Assembly: GCA_903830985.1 (NCBI GenBank) | Contig: CAIKVZ010000201.1 | Location: forward strand, 1-32,333 | Reading direction: 5' to 3' | Length of the DNA: 32,333 bases | Source of the DNA: an uncultured beta proteobacterium | GTDB lineage: Bacteria; Pseudomonadota; Gammaproteobacteria; Burkholderiales; Burkholderiaceae_C | Shown: positions 7,511-16,779 of the stretch, in pieces | Layout: each line of letters begins with the position of its first letter | Position numbering within the stretch: position 1 is the stretch's first letter | The notes under the pieces: generated by a model | Database searches by the model: none | What the model saw: only the letters and a program-made list of their open reading frames with translations | What the model was told of the DNA's origin: nothing | Position numbers and translations under genes: made by a program

Positions 7511-8966
7511 ACAGCGCCGCGACGCGGCGCTTGGGCTTGATGTTGGCCGAGATGCCGCCACGCGTGCTCGTCACACGAGTCTCCGTCGCAGTGCCCGCAA
7601 CCGTGCTGGTGCTGGGCTCATAAGGCTTGTCAAAGAAGGGGTCGCGCGATGGGTTGGGCCCACGGCTCGACTCGCGGCGCCGCTCGGGAGCTGCGCTGTG
7701 CGCTGCGGCGAAACGGCCACGGGGCTGTGCCGCCGGGGCGTCCGCAGTCGCTGCGTCCTGGGCCTGCGCGTACATGCGCCGCCCGTCGTTGATGCGACCC
7801 TGACGGCGGATGTCGGGTTGGTTTTCCTCGAACTCGAGTGCTTCGAGTTCGATCTTCTGCTTGAGCAGTTTCTCGATGTCCGACACCAGACGAGCATCAC
7901 TGGGTGCAACAAAGCTGACGGCCAGTCCTGAGGCGCCGGCGCGTCCGGTGCGCCCGATGCGGTGCACATAGTCTTCGGCGTTGAACGGGACATCGAAATT
8001 GAAAACCGCGGGAACGTCCTTGATGTCCAGGCCACGTGCTGCCACGTCGGTGCAGACCAGCAGGTCGACCTCACCCTTCTTGAACGAATCCAGGGCTTTC
8101 AGGCGCTCGTCCTGGCTCTTGTCGCCGTGCAGCGCCGTGGTCTTGAGACCTTCGTGCTCCAGCGATCGCGCCAGGCGTGCGCAACCCAGCTTGCTGTTGA
8201 CGAAGACAAAAGCCTGCTTCAGGCCGCGCTGGCGCAGCACCTGGTGCAGTGCGTGGCGCTTGTCCTCTCCGGCCACGCTGTAAAAGTGCTGCTCCACGGT
8301 CGAAGCCGCGGCATTGGATTGGTCGACCTCGATCGTCACCGGATCCTGCAGATAGCTCGACGCCAGGCGCTTGATCTCGGAGGAGAAGGTGGCCGAAAAC
8401 AGCAGCGTCGTGCGTTGTTTGGGCAGGTAGCTCAGGATGCGCTGCAGGTCCGGCAAAAAGCCGATGTCGAGCATGCGGTCGGCCTCATCCAGCACCACGT
8501 ATTCGACCTGATTGAGCACTGCGCTCTTGGCTTCGATGTGGTCCAGCAAGCGTCCCGGTGTTGCCACCAGCACTTCCACCCCGGCCTTGAGTTGCAGGGT
8601 CTGGGGTTTCATGTCCATGCCGCCGAACACTACGGCGCTGCGCAGATTCGTGTACTTGGCGTAGCTCTTGATGGCTTGCGCCACCTGATCGGCCAGTTCG
8701 CGCGTGGGCAGCAGCACCAGGGCGCGCACCGGATGGCGCGCGGGCGAGGTAGAAGCATTCTCGTGCTTGAGCATGCGTTGCAGCAGGGGCAGCGAAAAAG
8801 CTGCCGTCTTGCCGGTCCCGGTCTGCGCCGCACCCATCACATCGCGCCCTTGGAGCACGATGGGGATGGCCTGGGCCTGAATCGGGGTCATGGACTCGTA
8901 GCCCAGTTCGGCCACGGCGCGTGCCAGCGCGGGGGCCAGCGATAGGTTGGAAAAAGAGGAGCTCAT
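7497..8966 (-). CDS. rhlE: DEAD-box ATP-dependent RNA helicase, RhlE type
   Basis: A 489-aa RNA helicase. It has the Q motif region (F5 and GYESMTPIQAQAIP, 22-35), motif I AQTGTGKT (47-54), PTREL (87-91), TPGR (136-139), DEAD (160-163), SAT (191-193), the helicase C-terminal domain with ARGLD, and HRIGRTGRAG. After about residue 385 comes a low-complexity tail rich in Arg, Ala and Pro that ends in KPKRRVAALFKSA, typical of RhlE-like proteins and likely to contact RNA. These enzymes act in ribosome assembly and mRNA turnover, often at low temperature. RhlE is chosen over DbpA, SrmB or CsdA because no DbpA-type RNA-binding domain is seen. The start MSSSFSNLSL fits the family. Confidence 0.9.
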   Translation of the reverse strand: MSSSFSNLSLAPALARAVAELGYESMTPIQAQAIPIVLQGRDVMGAAQTGTGKTAAFSLPLLQRMLKHENASTSPARHPVRALVLLPTRELADQVAQAIKSYAKYTNLRSAVVFGGMDMKPQTLQLKAGVEVLVATPGRLLDHIEAKSAVLNQVEYVVLDEADRMLDIGFLPDLQRILSYLPKQRTTLLFSATFSSEIKRLASSYLQDPVTIEVDQSNAAASTVEQHFYSVAGEDKRHALHQVLRQRGLKQAFVFVNSKLGCARLARSLEHEGLKTTALHGDKSQDERLKALDSFKKGEVDLLVCTDVAARGLDIKDVPAVFNFDVPFNAEDYVHRIGRTGRAGASGLAVSFVAPSDARLVSDIEKLLKQKIELEALEFEENQPDIRRQGRINDGRRMYAQAQDAATADAPAAQPRGRFAAAHSAAPERRRESSRGPNPSRDPFFDKPYEPSTSTVAGTATETRVTSTRGGISANIKPKRRVAALFKSA

Positions 8967-9090
8967 TAACCCGCTATTGTCGCATTAGCGCAAAACGTGC
9001 GCCCGGGTGGCATAAAAACCGTGTTCAGGACACGTCACGCAAGGCCCTGGCCGTGGGCTGCTGTCCTCGATTTTCAACGCGGGAAGTGCC

Positions 9091-9096
9091 GATAAT
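9091..9096 (+). promoter_or_regulatory. Possible -10 element for the histidine phosphatase gene
   Basis: GATAAT ends 6 nt before the ATG at 9103, so transcription from it would start at or next to the start codon (a leaderless mRNA). The upstream 136-nt divergent gap to the helicase gene shows no strong -35 partner. Low confidence. Confidence 0.22.
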
Positions 9097-9102
9097 GAGC
9101 GC

Positions 9103-9789
9103 ATGACCGAACTGATTTTGATCCGCCACGGTGAGACCGATTGGAACCGCGAGTTGCGCTTTCAGGGCCACCTGGATGTTCCCCTGAACGACATGGGGCA
9201 TGAACAGGCTCGGCGTTTGGGCGCGCGACTCGCTGGCGAACTCGTCCAACAAATGGTCTGCAGCGATTTGCTGCGTACGCGGCAGACGGCGCAGCCGGTG
9301 GTGGCGCAGCTTGCCGCCAAGCTGGGGTCGGACTTCTCCCTGGATTCGGCGCTGGATGCGGCGCTGCGCGAACAGAGCTTTGGCGTGATGGAAGGCCTGC
9401 GCGCGCCCGACATCGCGCAGCAGCACCCGCAGGACTGGGCGCAGTGGCTTGAATTCCGCGCTGACCACGCCTTCGCCAAAGGTGAGAGCACGCGGGTCTT
9501 TCATGCCCGGGTCATGGGCGCGATACAACGCCTGTCCCAGGACTATGCAGGTCAGACCGTGGTTGTGGTGACGCACGGCGGCGTGCTCGACATGATTTAC
9601 CGCACGGCGCGCGCCCTGCCGCTGGACGGTCCGCGTCAGAGTGACATCCCCAACGCCGGCGTGAACCGCGTGCGCCTGCGCAACGGTTTGGTAGAGATCA
9701 TGGATTGGGCCGACACGCGGCATCTGGCCGACCTGCCAGAGCAGCCGCGCTATGAGCAGCGCAGGGTCGTGGCGAAAAGCGACGGCTGA
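9103..9789 (+). CDS. Histidine phosphatase family protein (phosphoglycerate-mutase-like)
   Basis: A 228-aa protein of the histidine phosphatase superfamily. The catalytic RHGETDWN motif is at 8-15 (phospho-accepting His9), the conserved Arg is in SDLLRTRQTA (54-63), the acidic general acid is Glu90 in LREQSFG, and the second His is H158 in VVVTHGG. The 2,3-bisphosphoglycerate-dependent mutases have longer loops; this one looks like the GpmB/CobC/broad-specificity phosphatase subgroup. The true substrate (a sugar phosphate, alpha-ribazole phosphate or other) cannot be told from sequence. No cobalamin genes lie nearby. It converges on the amidase gene with a 4-nt gap. Confidence 0.88.
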   Translation: MTELILIRHGETDWNRELRFQGHLDVPLNDMGHEQARRLGARLAGELVQQMVCSDLLRTRQTAQPVVAQLAAKLGSDFSLDSALDAALREQSFGVMEGLRAPDIAQQHPQDWAQWLEFRADHAFAKGESTRVFHARVMGAIQRLSQDYAGQTVVVVTHGGVLDMIYRTARALPLDGPRQSDIPNAGVNRVRLRNGLVEIMDWADTRHLADLPEQPRYEQRRVVAKSDG

Positions 9790-9793
9790 TCCG

Positions 9794-11212
9794 TCAGTTG
9801 GGGGCCAGCGGCGGCAGCGGCCAGGGCTGTTGCGCGCCGCGCAGCAACTCGAAGGCGCGCGCCACCTGCAGCACACCCAGATCATCGAAGCGCTTACCGA
9901 CAATCTGCAACCCTATGGGCAGTCCACTGGTGCTGTAGCCACAGTTGATGGAGGCGGCGGGTTGCTCCGACATGTTCCAGGGAACGGTGAAGGCAATGTG
10001 CTCCAGCGGGCGCAGCGGGTCGTTCGTTGGCGAGGCCAGTTCGGCGTCGAAGGCCAGCACCGGCGCCGTGGGTGAAATCACATAGTCATAGGCCGCGCTG
10101 GCCGCCACCGTGGCGACGCGCGTGGCGTGGAACTGGCTGAACGCCGCAAAGACTTCCGCACCCGTCATGCCCGCTGCGCTGTCGGCCCATTCCCGGATGA
10201 ACGACAGCACCCTGACGCGCCGCTCGGCCGGCAAGGCGTTCAGGTCCATCAGTGAGCGCATGCGCCACGCATGGTCCATGCCGTCGAGCATGGCGCGCGT
10301 GAAAAATGGTTTCATCGGCTGGACGCTGGCGCCGGCCTGCTCCAGCAGCGCGGCAGCGGCCTCGACGGCAGCGCGCACCTCGGGCTGCACGGCCAGGCCG
10401 CAGCCCGCATCGAGCAGCAGGCCGATGCGCAGTCCCTGCAGCTTGGCCGTGCCTTGTTCGAAGCGCGGCCAGGCGATGGCCTGGTAGGGCAGGCTCATGC
10501 TGTCGCGCGCGTCCGGCAGCGACAGCACCTGCATCAGCAGCGCCGCGTCGGCCACACAGCGCGTCATCGGTCCGGCGGCGCGCCCGGTATAGGGCGGGTC
10601 GATGGGGATGCGGCCCAGGCTGGGTTTCAGGCTGAAGATGCCGCACCAACTGGCCGGCAGGCGCAGTGAGCCGCCGATGTCGGTGCCCAGGTGCAGCGGT
10701 CCATAGCCGGCCGCTGCGGCGGCTCCGCCGCCAGCGCTGGAGCCGCCCGGGGTCTTGCCCAAGTCCCAGGGGTTGCGCGTCAGGGCGTGAAAGCTCGACA
10801 GCCCCGAAGACAGCATGCCGTAGTCGGGCATGGTGGTCTTGCACAGCAGCACCGCACCGGCTTCGCGCAGGCGGGCCGCCGGCGGCGCATCCGCCGCGGC
10901 GGCCAGCAGTTCGCTGGCGGCCGTGCCCAGGGGCATGGGGTCGCCCGCCGTGGCAATATTCTCCTTGACGGTCACGGGTACGCCGTCCAGCGGCCCGCAG
11001 GGGGCGCCGCGCAGCCAACGCGCTTCCGACTCCCTGGCCTGCGCCAGCGCCAGTTCCGGTCGCATCAGGTAGCAGGCGTGCAGGCTGGGTTCCCAGCGTT
11101 GCGCATGGGCCAGCACCGCGGTCGTCACCTCCACGGGCGACAGCGTGCGCTGGCGGTAGGCGGTGATGAGTTCGTGGGCCGGCAGGTCGTGCAGCGCGCG
11201 GGGTGTGGTCAT
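9794..11212 (-). CDS. Amidase signature family protein
   Basis: A 472-aa amide hydrolase with the Ser-cisSer-Lys triad: Lys83 (VTVKENI), Ser158 (TPGGSSAGG) and Ser182 (GTDIGGSLRLP). The spacings of 75 and 24 residues are those of GatA-type enzymes. The ATG at 11212 is chosen because the family N-terminus (LHDLPAHELITAYRQ) follows at once. It lies 5 nt after the stop of the substrate-binding-protein gene, so the two are likely one operon. GatB and GatC are absent here, so this is probably a catabolic amidase acting on small amides or peptide-like compounds delivered by the transporter, not the glutamyl-tRNA amidotransferase subunit. The substrate is unknown. Confidence 0.9.
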   Translation of the reverse strand: MTTPRALHDLPAHELITAYRQRTLSPVEVTTAVLAHAQRWEPSLHACYLMRPELALAQARESEARWLRGAPCGPLDGVPVTVKENIATAGDPMPLGTAASELLAAAADAPPAARLREAGAVLLCKTTMPDYGMLSSGLSSFHALTRNPWDLGKTPGGSSAGGGAAAAAGYGPLHLGTDIGGSLRLPASWCGIFSLKPSLGRIPIDPPYTGRAAGPMTRCVADAALLMQVLSLPDARDSMSLPYQAIAWPRFEQGTAKLQGLRIGLLLDAGCGLAVQPEVRAAVEAAAALLEQAGASVQPMKPFFTRAMLDGMDHAWRMRSLMDLNALPAERRVRVLSFIREWADSAAGMTGAEVFAAFSQFHATRVATVAASAAYDYVISPTAPVLAFDAELASPTNDPLRPLEHIAFTVPWNMSEQPAASINCGYSTSGLPIGLQIVGKRFDDLGVLQVARAFELLRGAQQPWPLPPLAPN

Positions 11213-11217
11213 GCGGC

Positions 11218-12714
11218 TTACCAGGACATGGCGGCGATGTCGTTGACAAACACCGGCATGTCTTTCCACAGGCCTTTCAGGTTCTTGTTCGCGACGGTGA
11301 TCCACTGCGGCTGGTAGAGGAAGGCGTGCACCGCGTCGTTGGCCAGCAGGCGTTGGGCGTCGCCCAGCAACTTGGCGCGATCGGCGACGCGCGGGCTGTT
11401 CTGGATCTTGTCGAACAGCGCGCTGAAGGCGGGCGACTCGTAGTTCCAGTAGTAGCCCGGCTTGGCGAAGTTGCCCAGGTCAAAGGGCTCGACATGGGAG
11501 ATCAGCGTCAGGTCGTAGGCCCTGTTGGTGTAGGTGCCGCTGAGCCACTGCGCCCATTCGACGTTTTGCAGCTTGGCCGTGATGCCGACCTTGGCCAGTT
11601 GTGCTGCGATCACCTCGCCGCCCTGGCGCGCATAGGGCGTCGGCGGCAGGGTCAGGGTTAGTTCCAGCGGCAGTTTCACGCCCGCCTCGGCCAGCAGCGC
11701 CTTGGCTTTTTCGATGTTGAAGGGATTCACGCCAGTGGTGTCCACATAGCCCAGGGCGCCCGGCACATAGTGGCTGCCGATGGGCACGCCAAAGCCGTCG
11801 GCCGCGCCCTCGATCACCGCCTTGCGGTCGATGGCTGCAGCGATGGCGCGGCGCACGCGCACGTCGTTCAGCGGCGCCTTCTTGTTGTTCATGGCCAGGA
11901 TGGTCTTGGCGCGCGAGCCGCTGATCACCACTTGGAACTTGGCGTTGTTCTGAAACTGCGCCAGGGAGCGTGCCGCCGCGACGCGCGGGAAGGCGTCCAC
12001 GTCGCCGGCCAGCAGGGAAGCAACTTGTGCTGCCGGGTCGCTGATGAAGCGGAAGGTGGCCTTCTTCATCTTCACGGCAGTGGCATTGCGGTAACCGTCC
12101 CAGCGCGCCAGCGTGATGGACGAGCCCTTGCTCCACTGATCCAGGCGGTAAGGGCCGGTGCCCACGGGCTTGGTGGCGTTGCTGTCGGCGCTCTTGGGCT
12201 CGACGATGATGGCCGTGGCCTGTCCCATGAGGAACAAAAAGTCGGGGTCGAGGGTCTTGTTCAGGATCACCACCGTGTCGTCGTCGATGGCCGCGACGCG
12301 CTCCATGTTGGCGAAGGTGCGCTTGTCCTTGTTCGTGCTCTTTTCACCTGCGGCACGCTCGAAGGAGAACTTCACGGTCTGCGCGTTGCAGGGTTCGCCA
12401 TTCTGGAACTTGACGCCGCGCCTGAGCTTGAAGGTATAGGTCTTCAGGTCCGGCGAGACCTCCCAGCTTTGCGCCAGCAGGGGCGACACGGAACCGTCAG
12501 AGTTGATCCTGGTGAGGGTCTCGAACAGGTTGTACAGCGTGATTTCGGCAATCGCCGAGGCCGCGCCTGCGGTTGGATCCAGTCCCGGGGGCTCCAGCGT
12601 CATGGCCAGCACCACGGCGTCCTTGCGGTTCTGCGCGAAGGCGGATTGCGGCAAGCTCAGGGGCAGGGCGAGTGCGCTCGCGGCACAGCCCAGTACGGCA
12701 CGTCGTTGCAACAT
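11218..12714 (-). CDS. ABC transporter substrate-binding protein, family 5 (peptide/nickel type)
   Basis: A 498-aa periplasmic solute receptor of the DppA/OppA/NikA family. The N-terminus has paired arginines (LQRRAVLG) and a hydrophobic stretch ending near AFAQ, so Sec or possibly Tat export. Family features are LEPPGLDPTAGAASAIAEI, a YTFKLRRGVKFQNGEP motif, VGTGPYRLDQW, and the conserved DVRVRRAIAAAIDR. The start at 12714 is preceded by AAAGGAAAAC on the minus strand, a good ribosome site. No permease or ATPase genes follow; the amidase comes next instead. The receptor is therefore either an orphan serving a transporter elsewhere or the reduced remnant of a larger cluster. The ligand is unknown, and the linked amidase hints at an amide or peptide. 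Confidence 0.92.
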   Translation of the reverse strand: MLQRRAVLGCAASALALPLSLPQSAFAQNRKDAVVLAMTLEPPGLDPTAGAASAIAEITLYNLFETLTRINSDGSVSPLLAQSWEVSPDLKTYTFKLRRGVKFQNGEPCNAQTVKFSFERAAGEKSTNKDKRTFANMERVAAIDDDTVVILNKTLDPDFLFLMGQATAIIVEPKSADSNATKPVGTGPYRLDQWSKGSSITLARWDGYRNATAVKMKKATFRFISDPAAQVASLLAGDVDAFPRVAAARSLAQFQNNAKFQVVISGSRAKTILAMNNKKAPLNDVRVRRAIAAAIDRKAVIEGAADGFGVPIGSHYVPGALGYVDTTGVNPFNIEKAKALLAEAGVKLPLELTLTLPPTPYARQGGEVIAAQLAKVGITAKLQNVEWAQWLSGTYTNRAYDLTLISHVEPFDLGNFAKPGYYWNYESPAFSALFDKIQNSPRVADRAKLLGDAQRLLANDAVHAFLYQPQWITVANKNLKGLWKDMPVFVNDIAAMSW

Positions 12715-12734
12715 GGTGTTTTCCTTTGAGGGTT

Positions 12735-12749
12735 CCCGCGGCCCGCGGG
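12735..12749. promoter_or_regulatory. Perfect 15-bp GC-rich palindrome in the divergent promoter region
   Basis: CCCGCGGCCCGCGGG has 7-bp arms around one central base. It lies 21 nt upstream of the substrate-binding-protein start and in the 133-nt gap shared with the aminotransferase. It could be an operator or simply a stable hairpin in the leader. No regulator gene is adjacent. Confidence 0.3.
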
Positions 12750-12847
12750 TGCGAGATTCTGACACTTTTTGCGCCATGGCCGTACTGCCTTCGGCACGGG
12801 CAGACCTGCTAAGCTGTTCGCCCTACGCCTACACTGGAGCTCAAAAA

Positions 12848-13975
12848 ATGCCTGGTTTGTTAACCAACGTCGACCCGGACGGGTTGCTGGAATTTTCCGT
12901 GGTCTACACCGACCGTGCGCTGAACCACATGTCGCAGCGTTTTCAGGGGGTGATGAAAGACATCTCGGCCATCCTGAAAGAGGTCTACCACGCGCACAGC
13001 GCCGTGTTGGTCCCGGGCAGCGGGACCTTCGGCATGGAGGCCGTGGCGCGCCAGTTCGCCACCGACAAGAAGGTGATGGTGCTGCGCAATGGCTGGTTCA
13101 GCTACCGCTGGAGCCAAATTTTCGACATGGGCAAGATCCCGGCCGGGACCATTGTGCTCAAGGCTCGGCGTCTTCAGCCGGGTGCGCAACAGCCCTTTGT
13201 CCCCGCGCCCATCGACGAGGTCGTGGCCGCCATTGCCCAGCAGCAACCGGCGCTGGTGTTCGCACCGCATGTGGAAACCGCCAGCGGCATGATCCTGCCC
13301 GACGACTACCTGCGCGCCGTGGGTGCCGCCGTGCACGCCTATGGCGGCCTGTTCGTGCTGGACTGCATCGCCTCGGGCGCGATGTGGGTCGACATGCAGG
13401 CCACGGGCGTCGATGTGCTGGTGAGCGCGCCGCAAAAGGGCTGGAGCAGTTCGCCCTGCTGCGCCATGGTGATGCTCAGCGAACGCGCGCGCAAGGCGAT
13501 CGACGCTACGACCAGCAGCAGCTTTGCCTGCGACTTGAAGAAGTGGCTGCAGATCATGGAAAGCTACGAGGGCGGCGCCCATTCCTACCATGCGACCCTG
13601 CCCACGGACGCGCTGACGAGACTGCGCGACGTGATGCAGGAAACCCGCGCCCTGGGCTTTGACAAGACACGCGCGGCACAACAGGCACTTGGTGACAAGG
13701 TGCGCGCGCTGTTGGTGTCCAAGGGCTACCAGAGTGTGGCCGCGGCGGGCTTTCAGGCGCCGGGCGTGGTGGTGAGCTATACCGAGGACCCCGAGATCCA
13801 GTCGAGCAAGAAATTTCTGGCGCAGGGTCTGCAGACCGCCGCCGGTGTGCCGCTGCAATGTGACGAAGGCGCGGATTTCCGCAGTTTCCGCCTAGGGCTG
13901 TTCGGCCTGGAAAAGCTGGCCAACGTGGACCGCACGGTGCAGCAACTCGAAGTCGCGCTCGGCAACATTGCCTGA
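12848..13975 (+). CDS. Class V aminotransferase (serine-pyruvate / alanine-glyoxylate type)
   Basis: A 375-aa PLP-dependent aminotransferase. Visible motifs are the phosphate-binding turn GSGTFGMEA (57-65), HVETASG (141-147), the aspartate pairing with the PLP ring nitrogen D172 (FVLDCIASGA), and Lys197 as Schiff-base lysine in SAPQKGWSSSP. The start at 12848 follows GGAG (12836-12839) by 8 nt; the open frame continues upstream only as antisense to the neighbouring gene. Family members interconvert Ala, Ser, glyoxylate and pyruvate. The TldD-like gene begins 8 nt after this stop, with its ribosome site overlapping the stop (TGAGGA), so an operon of at least three genes is likely. A glyoxylate link to the glcD-like gene further right is possible but not shown. 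Confidence 0.88.
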   Translation: MPGLLTNVDPDGLLEFSVVYTDRALNHMSQRFQGVMKDISAILKEVYHAHSAVLVPGSGTFGMEAVARQFATDKKVMVLRNGWFSYRWSQIFDMGKIPAGTIVLKARRLQPGAQQPFVPAPIDEVVAAIAQQQPALVFAPHVETASGMILPDDYLRAVGAAVHAYGGLFVLDCIASGAMWVDMQATGVDVLVSAPQKGWSSSPCCAMVMLSERARKAIDATTSSSFACDLKKWLQIMESYEGGAHSYHATLPTDALTRLRDVMQETRALGFDKTRAAQQALGDKVRALLVSKGYQSVAAAGFQAPGVVVSYTEDPEIQSSKKFLAQGLQTAAGVPLQCDEGADFRSFRLGLFGLEKLANVDRTVQQLEVALGNIA

Positions 13976-13983
13976 GGAATAGC

Positions 13984-15411
13984 ATGCTGCAACAGGACCT
14001 GTCCGCTGCGCAGGGCGCGCTGCGCCACGCGCGCCAATCTGCCGAATGGGCCGGGCTGCGCTACTCGAGCGAAGCCACGAGCGTGCGCGCCGTACGCAAC
14101 GCCTTGCCGGAAAAGAACGAGCGCGCGCTGGAAGCCGGCGCGATGTGCGAGGTGCTGGTGGACGGCCTGTTCGGCTATGCCGCAACGGCGGATCTGAGCG
14201 CCGAAGGACTGCAGCGCGCCTTCGACCGCGCCGTGGCGACGACGCGTGCCACCAGCGCGCACAAGGTGCATGCCTTTGCGCCGGAGCAGCGCCCCGCCGT
14301 GCAGGGGCGCTACCAGAGCGCGCGCAGGCGGCCGCTGGACAGCGCTTCGCTGGTGGAGATCACCGACTGCCTGATGGCCGCCAGCCGCGCCATGCAGGGT
14401 TCGGAACTGCTGGTGAACCGCAGCGCTCGCGCCATGACGGTGCAGACCGAACTGGCCTATCTGTCGTCCAGTGGCGCCGACATCCGGCAAAGCTTCGACA
14501 TGGTAAACATTGACCTGAGCGCCACCGCGGCGCAGGGTCTGGAGTCGCAAACGCGCAGTTGGTCGCACACCGGGCAATTCGGCGCCGAAGCCTTCGATCG
14601 CGGGCGCTGGGAGCAGGAGGCCAAGCGGGTGGCGCAAGAAGCCCTGGAACTGCTGACGGCGCCCAATTGCCCCAGCGCGAACATGGACCTGCTGCTCATG
14701 CCCGACCAGATGATGTTGCAGATCCACGAGTCCATAGGACACCCGCTGGAGCTGGACCGCATCCTGGGTGACGAGCGCAACTACGCCGGCTGGAGCTTCG
14801 TGCAGAAGGAGGACTTCGGTCGCCTGCAGTACGGTTCGGCGCTGATGAACGTGAGCTTCGATCCGGGACTGGACCATGAGTTCGCCAGCTACGCGTTCGA
14901 CGACGGGGGCAGCCCGGCAACGCGTGAGCTGCTGATCCAAAAGGGGCTGCTGAAACGCGGGCTGGGCTCGCTGGAGTCGCAGCAGCGCACTGGCCTGGCG
15001 GGGGTGGCGAACTTTCGCTCGGCTTCCTGGAATCGTGCACCCATCGATCGCATGGCCAACCTCAACCTGGAGCCGGGTAACTCGACGCTGCAGGAAATGA
15101 TTGCCCAGGTGGAACTGGGTGTGCTGATGCAAAGCAACCGTTCCTGGTCCATTGACGACTATCGCAACAAGTTCCAGTTCGGCTGCGAGCGCGGCCAGAT
15201 GATCCGTAATGGCCAGTTGGCCGAGGTGGTGCGCAACCCCAACTACCGGGGCGTGACGGTGGACTTCTGGAGCCGCCTGGTGGCGGTGGGGTGTGCGCAG
15301 GAAGCCTATGGCACGCCGTACTGCGGCAAGGGCGAGCCGAACCAGGTGATACGCGTGGGCCATGCCTCGCCGCCCTGCCTGTTCCGCGGTGTCCAGGTGT
15401 TTGGCGGATGA
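13984..15411 (+). CDS. TldD/PmbA family metalloprotease, TldD-type subunit
   Basis: A 475-aa protein with the TldD zinc motif HESIGH at 248-253 (HExxxH), followed by PLELDRILGDE. Other family features are the GSALMNVSFDPG stretch, FDDGG (about 302-306) and FGCERGQMIRNG near the C-terminus. TldD pairs with TldE/PmbA to form a ring-shaped heterodimeric protease that degrades unfolded peptides and matures some modified peptides (microcin B17, CcdA turnover in E. coli). The ATG has its ribosome site across the upstream stop. The TldE-like gene overlaps its stop by 4 nt. I leave the symbol empty because this adjacent pair next to an aminotransferase looks like a paralogous set and may not be the housekeeping tldD. 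Confidence 0.88.
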   Translation: MLQQDLSAAQGALRHARQSAEWAGLRYSSEATSVRAVRNALPEKNERALEAGAMCEVLVDGLFGYAATADLSAEGLQRAFDRAVATTRATSAHKVHAFAPEQRPAVQGRYQSARRRPLDSASLVEITDCLMAASRAMQGSELLVNRSARAMTVQTELAYLSSSGADIRQSFDMVNIDLSATAAQGLESQTRSWSHTGQFGAEAFDRGRWEQEAKRVAQEALELLTAPNCPSANMDLLLMPDQMMLQIHESIGHPLELDRILGDERNYAGWSFVQKEDFGRLQYGSALMNVSFDPGLDHEFASYAFDDGGSPATRELLIQKGLLKRGLGSLESQQRTGLAGVANFRSASWNRAPIDRMANLNLEPGNSTLQEMIAQVELGVLMQSNRSWSIDDYRNKFQFGCERGQMIRNGQLAEVVRNPNYRGVTVDFWSRLVAVGCAQEAYGTPYCGKGEPNQVIRVGHASPPCLFRGVQVFGG

Positions 15412-16772
15412 ACACGATGAACGAAAGCAACGACATCGACTTCATGAACCGGGTGCGAGCCCATTTCAACGCCGTCGCCGACCGCGTGTTGGGCCAGTTG
15501 CGCGAGGACGAGCAGGCCACGCTGAACCTCACGGCCGAGGATACGCTGTACCTGCGCTTCAACGGAAACCGCGTGCGCCAGAACACCGACGTGCAACAGC
15601 AGACCCTGGGCCTGACGCTGCAGGCTAAGGGCCGCACCGTGGAGCAGTCGCGCAACCTGTGCGGGCGCCTCGATGTCGATGGACCAGCCATGGACACCTT
15701 GCTGCGGGCCTGCCGCGCCGAAGTGGCGGTGCTTGACCTGGACCCGAACCAGGTGGCGGTGGTCGACAACGGCAGCAGTGACGAGGAGTTTCGCGGTGCG
15801 CTGTTGACACCCGACCAGGTGGTGCAAGCCGTAGTGCAGGCCGCGCAGGGCAGCGACCTGGCAGGCCTGTACGCTGGCGGCGTGGTGGTGCGCGCGAACC
15901 GCAACTCGGCCGGGCAGAGCCACTGGTTTGCCACCGAAACCTTCTTCCTGGACTACTCGCTGTACGACGGCCCGCGTGCTGCCAAGGGCTGCTACGCCGG
16001 CGCGCGTTGGGACGATGCGCAATGGCGCGCCAACCTGCAGCGCACGGTTGCCTTGCTGGCGCTGTTGCAGCGACCCCAGGTCGACGTCAAGCCGGGACAA
16101 TACCGCACCTACCTCGCGCCGCGGGCCTTCTCCGACCTGATGGGCATCATGGGCTGGAACGCGCTGTCGGCGTCGGCCTGGAAGCAGGGGCGCTGCCCTT
16201 TCAAGCGGCTCGCCGAGCAGCAGGCGCAGCTGTCGCCGCTGCTGAGCCTGGGCGAGAATTTTGCACTGGGACTGAGCCCGCGCTTCAACGCTCTGGGCGA
16301 GGTCAGCGCCAGCCATTTGCCGCTGATTCAAGACGGCGTGTTGAGCACCCTGCTGGTGAGTTCGCGCAGCGCCAAGGAGTACGGCCTGGTGGCCAATGCC
16401 GCGGCCGAGGGCGAAGGCCCGCGCTCCCTGGACGTGGCGCCGGGGGCGCTGGCGGAACGCGACATTCTCAAGGCTCTTGGCACAGGTCTGTATCTGTCGA
16501 ACCTGCACTACCTGAACTGGAGCGACCCGGTGAGCGCGCGCGTCACGGGGATGACGCGCTACGCCTGTTTCTGGGTGGACAACGGCGAGATCGTCGGACC
16601 CATCAAAGACCTGCGCTGGGATGAAAGCCTGTTCGAGGCCCTGGGCCCCAAGCTGCTGGCGCTCACCGACTGGTGCGAGGTCGACCCGGCCGTGGACACC
16701 TATTCGGCGCGCGCCCTCGGCGGCTCACGCGTGCCGGGCGCGCTGATCGAGGGGTTCAGTTTTACGCTCTGA
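15408..16772 (+). CDS. TldD/PmbA family protein, TldE/PmbA-type partner subunit
   Basis: A 454-aa partner of the preceding protein. It lacks any HExxxH zinc motif, as TldE/PmbA subunits do. It has the family's middle region around TYLAPRAFSDLMGIMGWNAL, and the C-terminal pattern GTGLYLSNLHYLN, FWVDNGEIVGPIKDLRW. The ATG at 15408 overlaps the stop of the TldD-like gene (ATGA), so translation is coupled; an ATG at 15417 is an alternative start. Co-translation supports an obligate 1:1 heterodimer in the cytoplasm, with catalysis supplied by the TldD-type chain. No peptide-toxin or RiPP precursor gene is visible next to it, so the client is unknown. Confidence 0.85.
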   Translation: MNTMNESNDIDFMNRVRAHFNAVADRVLGQLREDEQATLNLTAEDTLYLRFNGNRVRQNTDVQQQTLGLTLQAKGRTVEQSRNLCGRLDVDGPAMDTLLRACRAEVAVLDLDPNQVAVVDNGSSDEEFRGALLTPDQVVQAVVQAAQGSDLAGLYAGGVVVRANRNSAGQSHWFATETFFLDYSLYDGPRAAKGCYAGARWDDAQWRANLQRTVALLALLQRPQVDVKPGQYRTYLAPRAFSDLMGIMGWNALSASAWKQGRCPFKRLAEQQAQLSPLLSLGENFALGLSPRFNALGEVSASHLPLIQDGVLSTLLVSSRSAKEYGLVANAAAEGEGPRSLDVAPGALAERDILKALGTGLYLSNLHYLNWSDPVSARVTGMTRYACFWVDNGEIVGPIKDLRWDESLFEALGPKLLALTDWCEVDPAVDTYSARALGGSRVPGALIEGFSFTL

Positions 16773-16779
16773 CGACGAA

